From contig JAFDDG010000039.1 of NCBI GenBank assembly GCA_019310965.1, positions 1 through 35,037 on the forward strand: 35,037 bases of DNA, read 5' to 3'. A program made the translations under genes and the position numbers. Shown in pieces: positions 1 to 8,878 of the stretch (the first letter of the stretch is position 1; every line of letters begins with the position of its first letter). Source of the stretch: Deltaproteobacteria bacterium (GTDB lineage: Bacteria > Myxococcota_A > UBA9160 > SMWR01). The notes below the pieces were generated by a model. That model made no database searches. It worked only from the letters and a program-made list of their open reading frames with translations, and was not told the origin of the DNA.

Positions 1-246
1 CACACCGAAGTGTGTCGCGTCCATATTCGGAAGCGATACGCAAGGCCAAGACCTCGCGCATCGCGTAGTTGGGAAAGATTTCTCAGTCCCAAGACCGTCT
101 ACGAGCTTCCCAAGCTCGTTGGACCGCACGCTATTCAGTTTTCAAAGACCGCGCGAAGCCCCCGGCCGGACCTGTTTTGGGCCCTGGGGACAGCAACGCA
201 ACTCGGCAGCGGTGAGCTACCGCAGTGCGCCCCTAGATGTCAGGGA
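1..246 (-). ncRNA. rRNA operon leader (5' part of pre-rRNA)
   Basis: Read on the minus strand, 131-150 gives GGTCTTTGAAAACTGAATAG. This closely resembles the conserved boxA-like leader seen upstream of 16S or 23S genes in many bacteria. Further downstream are a perfect 8-bp stem with a three-base loop (101-119) and, at the very edge, a 5-bp stem capped by a C(UUCG)G tetraloop (1-14). A good promoter lies just upstream at 253-281, so this is most likely the leader of a whole rrn operon whose 16S gene begins beyond position 1. No 16S sequence is in the window, so the identity rests on the leader motif and promoter. A 23S-only or split operon cannot be excluded. Confidence 0.72.
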
Positions 247-252
247 AGACGG

Positions 253-281
253 AATCTACGCCGCAAAACCTGCGAGGTCAA
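253..281 (-). promoter_or_regulatory. Sigma-70-type promoter of the rRNA operon
   Basis: On the minus strand the -35 box is TTGACC (276-281), the spacer is 17 bp, and the -10 box is TAGATT (253-258). The predicted start is near 246 and leads into the rRNA leader. It is read in the same direction as tyrS, which ends at 349, with no visible terminator between them. Confidence 0.7.
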
Positions 282-294
282 GAGCTTACAAGAG

Positions 295-312
295 CGAGTT
301 TCGCAAACCTCG
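295..312. promoter_or_regulatory. Imperfect palindrome upstream of rRNA promoter
   Basis: The minus strand reads CGAGGTTTGCGAAACTCG: two arms (CGA-GTTT and AAAC-TCG) around a GCG centre, with one unpaired G. It lies about 14 bp upstream of the -35 box, where activator sites or UP elements of rRNA promoters occur. A related GGTTTTGCG occurs inside the promoter spacer. An operator role is only inferred. Confidence 0.3.
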
Positions 313-348
313 TAGAAATACAGGGATCCGGGTGGACCGTGGCGCTTC

Positions 349-1581
349 TCACTCGAGCCGGACCCGGGCGAACCGCCGTTTTCCGACTTTTATGAGGTAG
401 GCACCCGGCGCCAGGCGCAATGTCGGGGCTTCGACCCCTCGCCCGTCGATGGAGACGGCCCCCTGGTTGACCAGCCGGCGGGCCTCACCGCGCGAGGCCA
501 CCAGGCCCAGCTCCTCCAACAGCTCGAGAAGCCCGCGATCCCCGTCCGGGCCGGCGGCCAGCGCCGTCTCCGGCAGCTCCTCGGGAACCCCTTTGTCCTG
601 GATCACCCGCCGAAAGTGGTCGGCGGCAGCGGTCCCTGCGGCCGCATCGTGGAAGCGCGCGACCAGGCGCTCGGCCAACGCCTGCTTGAAACCCATGGGG
701 TCGCCGCGGCCCTCGCCGAGCTGCGCCCGCGCGTCGGCCAGCTCGTCCCACTCGCCGGCGGAGAGCAGGTCGTAGTAGTCGAGCATCAGCGCGTCCGAGA
801 GACACATGATCTTTCCGTAGATCTCGTCCGGCGGGTCGCTGATGGCAATGCTGTTGCCGAGGCTCTTCGACATCTTCTCGCTGCCGTCGAGACCGACCAG
901 CAGCGGATGCGTCAGCACTGCCTGCGGCGGCTGGCCGTAGTCACGCTGGATCTCCCGGGCCATCAACAGGTTGAAGGTCTGGTCGCTGCCGCCGATCTCG
1001 ATGTCGGATTCGAGCGCCACCGAGTCGTACGCCTGCACGAAGGGATACAGGAACTCGTGCACGGAGATGGCGACACCGGCCTTGTGGCGCTTGGCAAAAT
1101 CATCGCGTTCGAGCAATCGGGCAACCGTGTACTTCGAGCACAGCCGCACCATGTCGGCTGCAGCCATGGCGCTCATCCACTCGCTGTTGAAGCGCACCTC
1201 GGCACGACTCGTATCGAGGATGCGCCCCACCTGGTCGACGTAGGTCTCGGCGTTCTTGCGCACGGCGTCCGCATCGAGCGCGGGACGAGTCTTCTTCTTT
1301 CCCGATGGGTCCCCGATGCGGGCAGTGAAGTCGCCCACCAAGAAGATCGGCGTATGACCGAGATCCTGCAGCAGCTTCAACTTCTGGAGCACCACGGTGT
1401 GCCCCAGGTGAAGATCCGGCGCCGACGGATCCATGCCGAGCTTCGCGCGCAGCGGACGCCCGGCGCGCAGCGCCTCGGCCAATCGGGGACGCAGTTCGTC
1501 CTCGCCGAAAAAGTCGACAGTCCCCAGGCGCAGCACCTCGAGCTGGCGTTCGACCTCGCGGGCCAGAACTTCGTCCGTCAC
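349..1581 (-). CDS. tyrS: Tyrosyl-tRNA synthetase
   Basis: Charges tRNA-Tyr with tyrosine in the cytoplasm. The 410-residue product is of usual length for class I TyrRS. It shows the ATP-binding signature HLGH (residues about 58-61), the tyrosine-pocket block GGSDQTFNLLMAREIQ (about 198-212) and KMSKS (236-240). A C-terminal S4 RNA-binding domain covers roughly 345-410 (SRGEARRLVNQGAVSIDG). The HLGH/KMSKS forms fit the TyrZ-like branch rather than the E. coli TyrS form. The open frame extends further upstream, but I chose GTG at 1581. It is preceded by GGGAGG at good spacing, and it overlaps the stop of the upstream folate gene as GTGA, implying translational coupling. It is the last gene of the zapB-zapA-fau-tyrS group and reads toward the rRNA promoter. 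Confidence 0.96.
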   Translation of the reverse strand: MTDEVLAREVERQLEVLRLGTVDFFGEDELRPRLAEALRAGRPLRAKLGMDPSAPDLHLGHTVVLQKLKLLQDLGHTPIFLVGDFTARIGDPSGKKKTRPALDADAVRKNAETYVDQVGRILDTSRAEVRFNSEWMSAMAAADMVRLCSKYTVARLLERDDFAKRHKAGVAISVHEFLYPFVQAYDSVALESDIEIGGSDQTFNLLMAREIQRDYGQPPQAVLTHPLLVGLDGSEKMSKSLGNSIAISDPPDEIYGKIMCLSDALMLDYYDLLSAGEWDELADARAQLGEGRGDPMGFKQALAERLVARFHDAAAGTAAADHFRRVIQDKGVPEELPETALAAGPDGDRGLLELLEELGLVASRGEARRLVNQGAVSIDGRGVEAPTLRLAPGAYLIKVGKRRFARVRLE

Positions 1582-2171
1582 TTCCACCTCCCGGGTTTCA
1601 CGACGCAGCCGTCTTCGCTGACAATGGCATCGACGCGACGATCGCGCGAGCCGTGAGGCACTGCATCCACCAGCTGAAACGACCAGGCCAGGCCGATCAG
1701 CAGCGGCCCCGCGGCGCCGGGCGGAAAGGTCGCGTCGTAGTAACCGCCACCACGACCCAAGCGGTTGCCCTCGGCATCGAAAGCCACGCCCGGCAGCAGC
1801 ACGACATCGAGCCGGTCGACGGCAATCCCCGGAGCGTCCTGTGGCGGTGCGAGCACGCCCCAGCGGCCTCGAACCAGGGCCTCCCACTGCCCCGCGACGC
1901 GAAATGCCAGCACCCGCCCGGGTCCGGGCGACGGCAGGGCCAGGCTGCGCCGCGGCCCGGCCAGCGCTCGAAACGCGGGAAGCGTGGGAAGCTCGTCCGG
2001 CAGGGCCGCGTAGAGTCCGATCGAACGGGCTTCACGCACCGCCGGGCAGGCCAGCAGCGCAGCGGCCACGGCCCCTCCAGCGCGCGACGCATCGGCCATC
2101 GACACGGCGCGTCGACGCTCCGCGATGCGTTGCCGCAGCGCGTGCTTCTGCTGCGCGAGCCCCGCGACCAT
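1578..2171 (-). CDS. fau: 5-formyltetrahydrofolate cyclo-ligase
   Basis: Converts 5-formyl-THF to 5,10-methenyl-THF using ATP, recycling a folate side product (YgfA/MTHFS family). The 197-residue length is typical. The basic N-terminal helix (QQKHALRQRIAERRRAV) and the phosphate/folate-binding signature RLGRGGGYYDATF near residues 136-148 are diagnostic. It sits 14 bp after zapA, as in many proteobacteria where zapA and ygfA are neighbours. In those genomes 6S RNA often lies between the two, but here there is no room for it. The stop overlaps the tyrS start by four bases. No strong ribosome-binding site is visible before the ATG. Confidence 0.93.
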   Translation of the reverse strand: MVAGLAQQKHALRQRIAERRRAVSMADASRAGGAVAAALLACPAVREARSIGLYAALPDELPTLPAFRALAGPRRSLALPSPGPGRVLAFRVAGQWEALVRGRWGVLAPPQDAPGIAVDRLDVVLLPGVAFDAEGNRLGRGGGYYDATFPPGAAGPLLIGLAWSFQLVDAVPHGSRDRRVDAIVSEDGCVVKPGRWK

Positions 2172-2185
2172 GACGTGGCCGCGGC

Positions 2186-2482
2186 TCAGGCGACCGGCGC
2201 TGCGCCTTCGAGCGCCGTCTCAGCGAGCTCGATCAGCTGCTGGAGCCGCCCGGTATCGGCGGGCACGCCACCGCCCTCCCGAAGCTCCACCAGCTCGCGG
2301 GCCAGGTTCAGCGCGGTCAGAGTCGCGACGCCAAGGCTGTCGATGGTGCCCGTGCGCTCCTCGACCTGTGCCATCGTCTCATTCAGGTAGCCGGCGATGC
2401 GCTGCAGCGACTCCGCATCGCCGTCGTTGCGCACGCGATACTCCTGCCCCCGGATGCGAATCGCTATCAACTCTCTCTCCAC
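2186..2482 (-). CDS. zapA: Cell division protein ZapA
   Basis: Small FtsZ-associated protein that crosslinks Z-ring filaments at midcell. The 98 residues begin with the ZapA beta-strand pattern (ELIAIRIRGQEYRVRNDGD), followed by a helix with ALNLARELVELRE and an acidic, coiled-coil-like tail. Length and pattern fit the family. The start is GTG at 2482, preceded by AGGAG nine bases upstream; that AGGAG overlaps the stop codon of the coiled-coil gene ahead of it (12-bp gap). The two genes are probably co-translated, and both likely serve the divisome. Confidence 0.9.
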   Translation of the reverse strand: MERELIAIRIRGQEYRVRNDGDAESLQRIAGYLNETMAQVEERTGTIDSLGVATLTALNLARELVELREGGGVPADTGRLQQLIELAETALEGAAPVA

Positions 2483-2494
2483 GAACGATCGCTC

Positions 2495-2755
2495 CTAGAG
2501 CTCGGCGCCGTCGAACTCGCCGTCGAGATGATCGAGCTGGGCGATCAACTCGTCGACGCGCTTCGCCACGTCCTGCCGCTTCTGATTCGCTTCCAGAAGC
2601 TGGCCCTCGAGGGAGCGGACCCGCTGGCGCTGGCCGTCGACCTCGCCGCGGAGCTGCACGTTCAGCGCGCGCTGCGCGCGGCATTCGTCGGCGAGCGCAG
2701 TGACCGCACGCTCGAGCCGCGCGAAGTCATGGACGTTCCGGTCGTCGGCCGAAAT
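2495..2755 (-). CDS. Small coiled-coil protein, ZapB-like (non-ATG start)
   Basis: Translating the minus strand gives an acidic, heptad-rich peptide of about 86 residues. Segments include FARLERAVTALADECRAQR, VQLRGEVDGQRQRVRSLEG and QKRQDVAKRVDELIAQLDHL. Short coiled-coil proteins of this type commonly precede zapA and are called ZapB-like. There is no ATG, GTG or TTG in frame before the coiled coil. The best start is an ATT at 2753-2755, seven to eight bases after AGGGGG and about 16 bases below a predicted transcription start. Downstream in-frame GTG codons would remove half the protein. A miscounted base in the seven-G run (2763-2769) is the alternative explanation. The coding frame is fairly sure; the start is not. 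Confidence 0.68.
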   Translation of the reverse strand: MSADDRNVHDFARLERAVTALADECRAQRALNVQLRGEVDGQRQRVRSLEGQLLEANQKRQDVAKRVDELIAQLDHLDGEFDGAEL

Positions 2756-2777
2756 CGAGGCACCCCCCCTGCGACGA

Positions 2778-2807
2778 ATCGTACCGACGATCGCAGAAGG
2801 CCGTCAA
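2778..2807 (-). promoter_or_regulatory. Promoter of zapB-zapA-fau-tyrS
   Basis: On the minus strand the -35 box is TTGACG (2802-2807), the spacer is 18 bp, and the -10 box is TACGAT (2778-2783). The predicted start at about 2771 gives a leader of roughly 16 nucleotides before the proposed ATT start, just long enough for its G-rich ribosome-binding site. Confidence 0.5.
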
Positions 2808-2856
2808 GCGCACAGAGCCAGATCGCAGGCCCCAACAGCCAGAAGCCCTCTCATCG

Positions 2857-2873
2857 ATCCCCACCGAGGGGAT
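2857..2873 (-). terminator. Weak hairpin after gltD
   Basis: A 6-bp perfect stem (ATCCCC/GGGGAT) with a five-base loop lies 14 bases past the gltD stop and upstream of the zapB promoter. There is no T tract, so it may only attenuate or protect the 3' end rather than act as a classic intrinsic terminator. Confidence 0.35.
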
Positions 2874-2886
2874 TATCGGATGCCCT

Positions 2887-4356
2887 CTATACGTAGGCGC
2901 TGCGCGTCTGCAGGCGGGAGCTCCCGCCGAGATAGAGATCCACCGCGCGCGCCGCCTCGCGCCCCTCCCACAGGGCCCACACCACCAGCGACTGGCCACG
3001 ACGGCAATCGCCCGCCGCGAAGACCCCCGGCTCGCTGGTGGCGTAGCGGCCGAGAGCCGCCCGCACGTTCCCCCGCGGATCGAGCTCGACGCCGAGGCCC
3101 GCGACCAGGCCCGCCTGCGCGGGGCCCGTGAAGCCCATGGCCAACAGCACCAGATCGGCGTCCAGCTCGAACGCGCTGTCCGGAACCTCGCGCAGCGAGG
3201 GCATCAGCGGCCGGTTCAGCCGATCTCTCTCGAACTCCACATGGACGCCGTGCAGCTTGCGCACGCGACCGTCCTCACCGGAGAGCCGCTTGGTCATCAG
3301 CGCATAGCGGCGCTCACCGCCCTCGGCGTGGCTACTCGAGACGTTGAAGAAGTAGCGCTGCGAGAGCGGCCAGGGCTCCGACTCGTGGCGCCCCGCGGGC
3401 GGCTGCGGCAGCAGCTCGAGGGAGGTCACGCACTTGGCACCGTGGCGGAGTGACGTGCCGATGCAGTCGGAGCCGGTGTCGCCGCCGCCGAGGATCACCA
3501 CGTGCTTGCCCGTGGCGAGGATCGACTCGCCCTCGGGAACGACGTCCCCCGCGACCCGCCGATTCTGCTGCGGCAGGAACTCCATGGCGAAGTGCACACC
3601 GTCGAGATCGCGGCCCGAGACGTCGAGATCCCGGGGCTGCTCCGCCCCCAGGGTCAGCAGGATCGCGTCGAACCCCTTGCGCAGCTCCGCCACCGAGAGG
3701 TCGACCCCCACGTGGACGCCGGTCTGGAAGCTCACGCCCTCTGCCCGCATCTGCTCGAGACGACGATCGATCGTCCATTTCTCGAGCTTGAAATCCGGGA
3801 TGCCGTAGCGGAGTAGCCCCCCGACGCGGTCGGCCTTCTCGAAGAGCGTCACCGTGTGGCCGGCGCGATTCAGCTGCTGCGCTGCTGCGAGCCCCGCCGG
3901 GCCGGAGCCGACCACCGCAACCGAGCGCCCGCTGCGCCGCTCCGGGCGCAACGCCTTCACCCAGCCCTCGTCCCAGCCGCGCCGGATGATCTCCCACTCG
4001 ATCTGCTTGATGGTCACCGGCTCCTGGTTGATGCCGAGCACACAGGCCTGCTCGCACGGCGCCGGACACACCAGGCCGGTGAACTCCGGAAAGTTGTTGG
4101 TCGAGTGAAGCCGCGCCAGCGCATCTTCCCACTTCTCCCGGTACACGAGATCGTTGAAATCCGGGGGAATGTTGCCGAGCGGGCAACCCTCGATGCAGAA
4201 GGGAATGCCGCAATCCATGCAGCGCGACGCCTGCTGCTGCGACTTCTCGGCATCGCAGTGCTCCTGCACGAGCTTCCAGTCCTCGACGCGGTCTTCGACC
4301 GGTCGGGAGGAAGCGCTCTCGCGGCCGTGCTTCAGGAAGCCCCTGGGATCAGCCAT
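2887..4356 (-). CDS. gltD: Glutamate synthase (NADPH) small subunit
   Basis: Passes electrons from NADPH to the GltB subunit for glutamate formation. The 489 residues show, in order: an N-terminal iron-sulfur domain with CMDCGIPFC...GCP and CPAPCEQAC; an FAD-binding Rossmann motif ([15 protein letters not shown]) with [14 protein letters not shown]; and the NADPH-binding [17 protein letters not shown]-terminal [19 protein letters not shown] closes the FAD site. Length is typical. The frame is open further upstream, but ATG at 4356 has GGAGAG nearby and matches family N-termini. It overlaps the end of gltB by eight bases, so the two subunits are translationally coupled. Confidence 0.96.
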   Translation of the reverse strand: MADPRGFLKHGRESASSRPVEDRVEDWKLVQEHCDAEKSQQQASRCMDCGIPFCIEGCPLGNIPPDFNDLVYREKWEDALARLHSTNNFPEFTGLVCPAPCEQACVLGINQEPVTIKQIEWEIIRRGWDEGWVKALRPERRSGRSVAVVGSGPAGLAAAQQLNRAGHTVTLFEKADRVGGLLRYGIPDFKLEKWTIDRRLEQMRAEGVSFQTGVHVGVDLSVAELRKGFDAILLTLGAEQPRDLDVSGRDLDGVHFAMEFLPQQNRRVAGDVVPEGESILATGKHVVILGGGDTGSDCIGTSLRHGAKCVTSLELLPQPPAGRHESEPWPLSQRYFFNVSSSHAEGGERRYALMTKRLSGEDGRVRKLHGVHVEFERDRLNRPLMPSLREVPDSAFELDADLVLLAMGFTGPAQAGLVAGLGVELDPRGNVRAALGRYATSEPGVFAAGDCRRGQSLVVWALWEGREAARAVDLYLGGSSRLQTRSAYV

Positions 4357-7300
4357 TTCCACTCTCCGCCGCCACGCGCTCGACCTGCGCTCGTTTGTAG
4401 TCCTTCGGATAGACCTTGACGAACTTCGGCGCCACGGCGTCCCACTTGCGCAGCACGTCATCGGCCTTGGTGCTGCGCGTGTACTGGAAGTGCCAGCGCA
4501 GCATGCGTTGCACCAGCGCCACGTCCTCTTGATTCATCGGGTCGAGATCGACAGTCTCAGGGTTGACCCGCGACGCGAACTGCCCGTCCTCGTCGAGCAC
4601 GTAGGCAATGCCGCCGCTCATACCCGCAGCGAAGTTGCGCCCCGTCTTGCCGATGATCACCACGTTGCCGCCGGTCATGTACTCGCAAGCGTGTTCGCCG
4701 ACACCCTCCACCACCGCGTTCGCGCCGCTGTTGCGCACACAGAAGCGCTCGCCGGCGACACCCTGGAAATAGGCCTCACCGCTGGTGGCGCCGTAGAGCA
4801 CCACGTTGCCGGTGATGATGCTCTCCGATGGCTCGAAGGTAGAGCCCTCGGGCACGCGCACGACGATCTTGGCGCCGCACAGGCCCTTGCCGCAGTAGTC
4901 GTTGGTGTCGCCCTCGATCTCGAATGTCATGCCGTTGGTACAGAAGGCGCCGAGGCTCTGGCCGGCGCTGCCCTTGAAGCGCAGCGTGATCGTGTCCGCC
5001 GGGAGCCCCTCTGCGCCGTACTTGAGAGACACCTCGGAGCCGAGAATCGTGCCCACCGTGCGGTCCGTGTTCTCGATCGGTATCTCGATCGCGACCTGCT
5101 CGCCCCTCTCGAGCGCCGGGGCAGCCAAGCGCAGCAGCTTCTGATCGAGCACGTTCTCGAGATCCCGGGAGAGCGACTGGCTCTCGCACTGCCGGATGGC
5201 GTGGGGCACGTCCGGCCGGTGGAAGAGCTCGGAGAAATCGAGACCCTTCTGCTTCCAGTGGCCCTCGGCCTTGCCGACATCCAGGCACTCGACGTGGCCA
5301 ATCATCTCGTCGAAGCTGCGGAAGCCGAGCTCGGCCATGATCTCCCGGGCCTCTTCCGCAATCCACAGCAGGTACTGCACCACACTGTCCGGTGTGCCGG
5401 AAAAGCGCTCGCGCAGCACCGGATCCTGGGTCGCGATGCCCACGGGGCAGGTGTTCAGGTGGCAGACCCGCATCAGGATGCAGCCCATCGCCACCAGCGG
5501 CGCGGTCGCAAAGCCGTACTCATCGGCACCGAGGAGCGCCGCGATCACCACGTCGCGTCCGGTCTTGAGCCCGCCGTCGGTCTGCACGCGGATACGCCCG
5601 CGCAGATCGTTCAGCACCAGGGTCTGCTGCGTCTCGGCCAGGCCAATTTCCCAGGGCATGCCCGCGTACTTGATGGAGGCCTGGGGGGAGGCGCCGGTGC
5701 CACCGTCCATCCCGCTGATGAGGACGCCATCGGCCTTGCCCTTCGACACCCCGGCCGCGATGGTGCCGACACCGGTGACCGAGACCAGCTTGACCGATAC
5801 GCGGGCATAGCGGTTCGCGTTCTTGAGGTCGTAGATCAGCTGGGCCAGATCCTCGATCGAGTAGATGTCGTGGTGCGGCGGCGGCGAGATGAGACCCACG
5901 CCCGGGGTCGAGTGACGCACGCTGGCGATGGTCTCATTGACCTTGTGCCCGGGGAGCTCACCGCCCTCACCGGGCTTGGCACCCTGGGCCACCTTGATCT
6001 GCATCTCGTCCGAGTTGACCAGGTACCAGCTGGTGACGCCGAAGCGGCCCGACGCCACCTGCTTGATGGCGCTGCGCCGCAAGTCGCCGTTCGCATCGGG
6101 GGTGAAACGTCGCGGGTCCTCACCGCCTTCACCGGTATTGCTCTTGCCGCCGAGACGGTTCATGGCGACGGCGAGGGTCTGGTGGGCCTCGAGCGAGATG
6201 GAGCCGTAGCTCATGGCGCCGGTACAGAAGCGCTTCACGATCTCGCGAGCCGGCTCCACCTCTTCGAGCGCAACGGCGGCGCGCAGCCCCGCCTCGAAAC
6301 GGAAGAGCCCGCGCAAGGTGCAGGCCGTCGCGGCCTCGCCGTCGGCCGAGCGCGAAAAGGTCTTGTAGTCCTCGTAGCTGCCGCGCTTGAGCGCGATCTG
6401 CAGCTGAGAGACCGTGTCCGGATTGAAGGTGTGGCGCTCGCCCCGAGTCCGCCACTGGTACAGGCCGCCCGGATCGAGCTCGGGGTAGACGAAGCCGTCA
6501 CCGTCGAAGGCACGTCCGTGCTTCATCGCGGCCTCCTGCGCCAACACGTCGTAGCCGACACCGGAGACCCGAGACGCTGTGCCCGTGAAGCAGCGCTCGA
6601 CCAGCGCGCGGTCGAGACCGATGGCTTCGAAGATCTGAGCGCCGCGGTAGGCCTGCAGCGTCGAGATCCCCATCTTCGCGAACGTCTTGAGCAACCCCTT
6701 GTCATTCGCCTTCACGAAGTTCGCCCGCGCCGTCTCGACGCTGAGCCCCTCCGGCACGAAGCTGCCCTCCTCGACGAGCGCATCGATCGTCTGAAACGCC
6801 AGATACGGGTTGATCGCCGCGGCGCCGTAGCCGATGAGCAGCGCCATGTGCGCCACCTCGCGCGCTTCGGCCGTCTCGCAGACCAGCGAACAGCTCGTGC
6901 GCAGGGTCTTGCGGATCAGGTGGTGGTGCACCGCACCGGTGGCGAGCAGCATCGGGATCGGCGCGAGATCCGCTGACACGCCGCAATCCGACAAGATCAG
7001 GATGTTTACGCCGTCGCGCACCGCAGCCTCGGCCTGGGCACAGAGATCGTCCAGCGCACCGCGCAGGCCATCGCCGCCGTCGGCCACCTTGAAGAGCGTC
7101 GAAAGCGTGCGACTGGCGAAGCCTTTCTCGTCGATGGCGCGCAATCGCTCCAGATCTTCGTCGCTGATCACCGGATGCTCGATGCGGATCATGCGCGCAT
7201 GGGCCTCGCTCTCCTCGAGCAAGTTGCGCTCCGCGCCGACGGTCGAATAGAGCGCCATCACCGGCCGCTCGTTGATGGAGTCCATGGCGGGGTTCGAGAC

Positions 7301-8878
7301 CTGGGCGAAGCGCTGCTTGAAGTAGCGGTAGAGGCTCTGGGGGCGATCCGACAGGCACGCGAGCGCCGCGTCCTCGCCCATCGAGCCGATCGGCCACTTG
7401 CCCTGGGACGCCATCGGCGCGAGCAGCACGCGCATGTCCTCGTTCGTGTATCCGAAGACCTGCTGCAGCGCGAAGCGCTGACCCGGGTCGTGCTTCTCCG
7501 CGGGTACTTCCGCCTCCGGCAGGTCGGTGAGGATGATGCGGTTGTCGTCGACCCACTTCTTGTAGGGGCGCTGCAGCTTGTACCGGCTCTTGATCTCCTC
7601 GTCGCCGATGATGCGGCCCGCCTCGAGGTCGATGCAGATGACCTTGCCCGGGTGCAGGCGCTCCTTCAACAGCACGTCTGCCGGATCCACCTCGGCCACG
7701 CCCACTTCAGACGCCATGATCAGCAGGTCGTTCTTGGTGACCACATAGCGGGAGGGACGCAGGCCGTTGCGGTCGAGCACCGCGCCGATCTTGCGGCCGT
7801 CCGTAAAGACCAGCGACGCCGGCCCGTCCCAGGGCTCCAGCAAGAACGAGTGGTACTCGTAGAAGGCGCGCAGATCCGGATCCATGTCCGGCTGGTTCTC
7901 CCACGCCTCGGGAATCATCATCAGCAGGGCTTCCGGAAGCTCGCGACCGGTGAGGCAGAGAAACTCCAGCGCGTTGTCGAAGCGCGCCGAGTCGGAGGCC
8001 CCCTCGCGGCAGATCGGATACAGCTTCTGCAGGTCGTCGCCGAAGAGCTCCGAGGCCATGGTGCCTTCGCGGGCATGCATCCAGTACTGGTTGCCCTGCA
8101 CCGTGTTGATCTCACCGTTGTGCGCCAGATACCGGAACGGGTGCGCCAGGTCCCAAGCACCCATGGTGTTCGTGCTGTAGCGCGAGTGCACGAGACACAG
8201 GGCCGACTGGAATTCGTGATCGCGCACGTCCGGGAAGAAGCCGCGAATCTGCCGCGAGATCAGCATGCCCGTATAGACGAGCGTGCGCGACGAGAAGCTC
8301 GGCACGTAGAAGAAGCCCGCGCTCTCGTCTTCGATGCGCTTTTCCGCCAGCCGGCGGATCACGTAGAGCTTGCGCTCGAAGGCGTCCTGATCCCCCGCCG
8401 CGGCACCGCGCGCCTCGACGAAGACCTGCCGGGCCCGCGGCATGCTCTCGCGAGCCAGCCAACCAATGGCGTCCACGTCGCAGGGGACATCGCGCCAGCC
8501 GAGCACGCCCTGCCCCTCCGCCGCGATCGTCTCCTCGAGGATCGCAGCCTGACGCGCCGCCTCGGCATCGTCGTCCGCCAGGAAGATCATGCCGACGGCG
8601 TAGCGACCCTCTTCGGGCAGGCGGATACCGAGCCCACCACACTCCCGACGCAGAAAGGCGTCGGGGATCTGAACCAGCAGCCCGGCACCGTCACCGGTTT
8701 CCGGGTCGCAGCCACAGGCGCCGCGGTGCTCCAGATTGATCAAGACCTGGATGCCCTTCGACACCACCTCGTGGGATCTCTCGCCGCGGATATTCGCGAC
8801 GAAACCGACACCGCAGGCGTCGTGCTCGTAGCGGGGATCGTAGAGGCCCTGCTTGGGAATCGTACTCATCACGGTCAT
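4349..8878 (-). CDS. gltB: Glutamate synthase (NADPH) large subunit
   Basis: Hydrolyses glutamine and reductively transfers the ammonia to 2-oxoglutarate to make glutamate. The 1,509 residues match the usual length. A short propeptide ends before Cys22 (EHDACGVGF), the expected N-terminal nucleophile of the class II amidotransferase domain. The FMN synthase domain has NTGEGGEDPRRF and GTGASPQASIK. The 3Fe-4S ligands are in CILMRVCHLNTCPVG. The C-terminal repeat-rich GXGXG beta-helix includes MTGGNVVIIG and AGMSGGIAYVLDEDG. The ATG at 8878 has GAGGAGG nine bases ahead and overlaps the stop of the upstream Lrp-type regulator as ATGA; a second ATG three codons later is possible. It is the middle gene of lrp-gltB-gltD. 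Confidence 0.97.
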   Translation of the reverse strand: MTVMSTIPKQGLYDPRYEHDACGVGFVANIRGERSHEVVSKGIQVLINLEHRGACGCDPETGDGAGLLVQIPDAFLRRECGGLGIRLPEEGRYAVGMIFLADDDAEAARQAAILEETIAAEGQGVLGWRDVPCDVDAIGWLARESMPRARQVFVEARGAAAGDQDAFERKLYVIRRLAEKRIEDESAGFFYVPSFSSRTLVYTGMLISRQIRGFFPDVRDHEFQSALCLVHSRYSTNTMGAWDLAHPFRYLAHNGEINTVQGNQYWMHAREGTMASELFGDDLQKLYPICREGASDSARFDNALEFLCLTGRELPEALLMMIPEAWENQPDMDPDLRAFYEYHSFLLEPWDGPASLVFTDGRKIGAVLDRNGLRPSRYVVTKNDLLIMASEVGVAEVDPADVLLKERLHPGKVICIDLEAGRIIGDEEIKSRYKLQRPYKKWVDDNRIILTDLPEAEVPAEKHDPGQRFALQQVFGYTNEDMRVLLAPMASQGKWPIGSMGEDAALACLSDRPQSLYRYFKQRFAQVSNPAMDSINERPVMALYSTVGAERNLLEESEAHARMIRIEHPVISDEDLERLRAIDEKGFASRTLSTLFKVADGGDGLRGALDDLCAQAEAAVRDGVNILILSDCGVSADLAPIPMLLATGAVHHHLIRKTLRTSCSLVCETAEAREVAHMALLIGYGAAAINPYLAFQTIDALVEEGSFVPEGLSVETARANFVKANDKGLLKTFAKMGISTLQAYRGAQIFEAIGLDRALVERCFTGTASRVSGVGYDVLAQEAAMKHGRAFDGDGFVYPELDPGGLYQWRTRGERHTFNPDTVSQLQIALKRGSYEDYKTFSRSADGEAATACTLRGLFRFEAGLRAAVALEEVEPAREIVKRFCTGAMSYGSISLEAHQTLAVAMNRLGGKSNTGEGGEDPRRFTPDANGDLRRSAIKQVASGRFGVTSWYLVNSDEMQIKVAQGAKPGEGGELPGHKVNETIASVRHSTPGVGLISPPPHHDIYSIEDLAQLIYDLKNANRYARVSVKLVSVTGVGTIAAGVSKGKADGVLISGMDGGTGASPQASIKYAGMPWEIGLAETQQTLVLNDLRGRIRVQTDGGLKTGRDVVIAALLGADEYGFATAPLVAMGCILMRVCHLNTCPVGIATQDPVLRERFSGTPDSVVQYLLWIAEEAREIMAELGFRSFDEMIGHVECLDVGKAEGHWKQKGLDFSELFHRPDVPHAIRQCESQSLSRDLENVLDQKLLRLAAPALERGEQVAIEIPIENTDRTVGTILGSEVSLKYGAEGLPADTITLRFKGSAGQSLGAFCTNGMTFEIEGDTNDYCGKGLCGAKIVVRVPEGSTFEPSESIITGNVVLYGATSGEAYFQGVAGERFCVRNSGANAVVEGVGEHACEYMTGGNVVIIGKTGRNFAAGMSGGIAYVLDEDGQFASRVNPETVDLDPMNQEDVALVQRMLRWHFQYTRSTKADDVLRKWDAVAPKFVKVYPKDYKRAQVERVAAESGNG

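Noticed and set aside
181..210. Second copy of the 23996-24084 palindrome near the rRNA leader
   Set aside because: Only a short GGGGACAG-CAACGC similarity is present, with no inverted arm.
10..315. Open frame on the plus strand at the left edge
   Set aside because: It lies over the minus-strand rRNA promoter and leader, and its composition is not protein-like.
2172..2185. 6S RNA between zapA and the folate cyclo-ligase gene
   Set aside because: This is its usual location in many proteobacteria, but only 14 bp separate the genes here. The region upstream of zapB showed no 6S-like fold.
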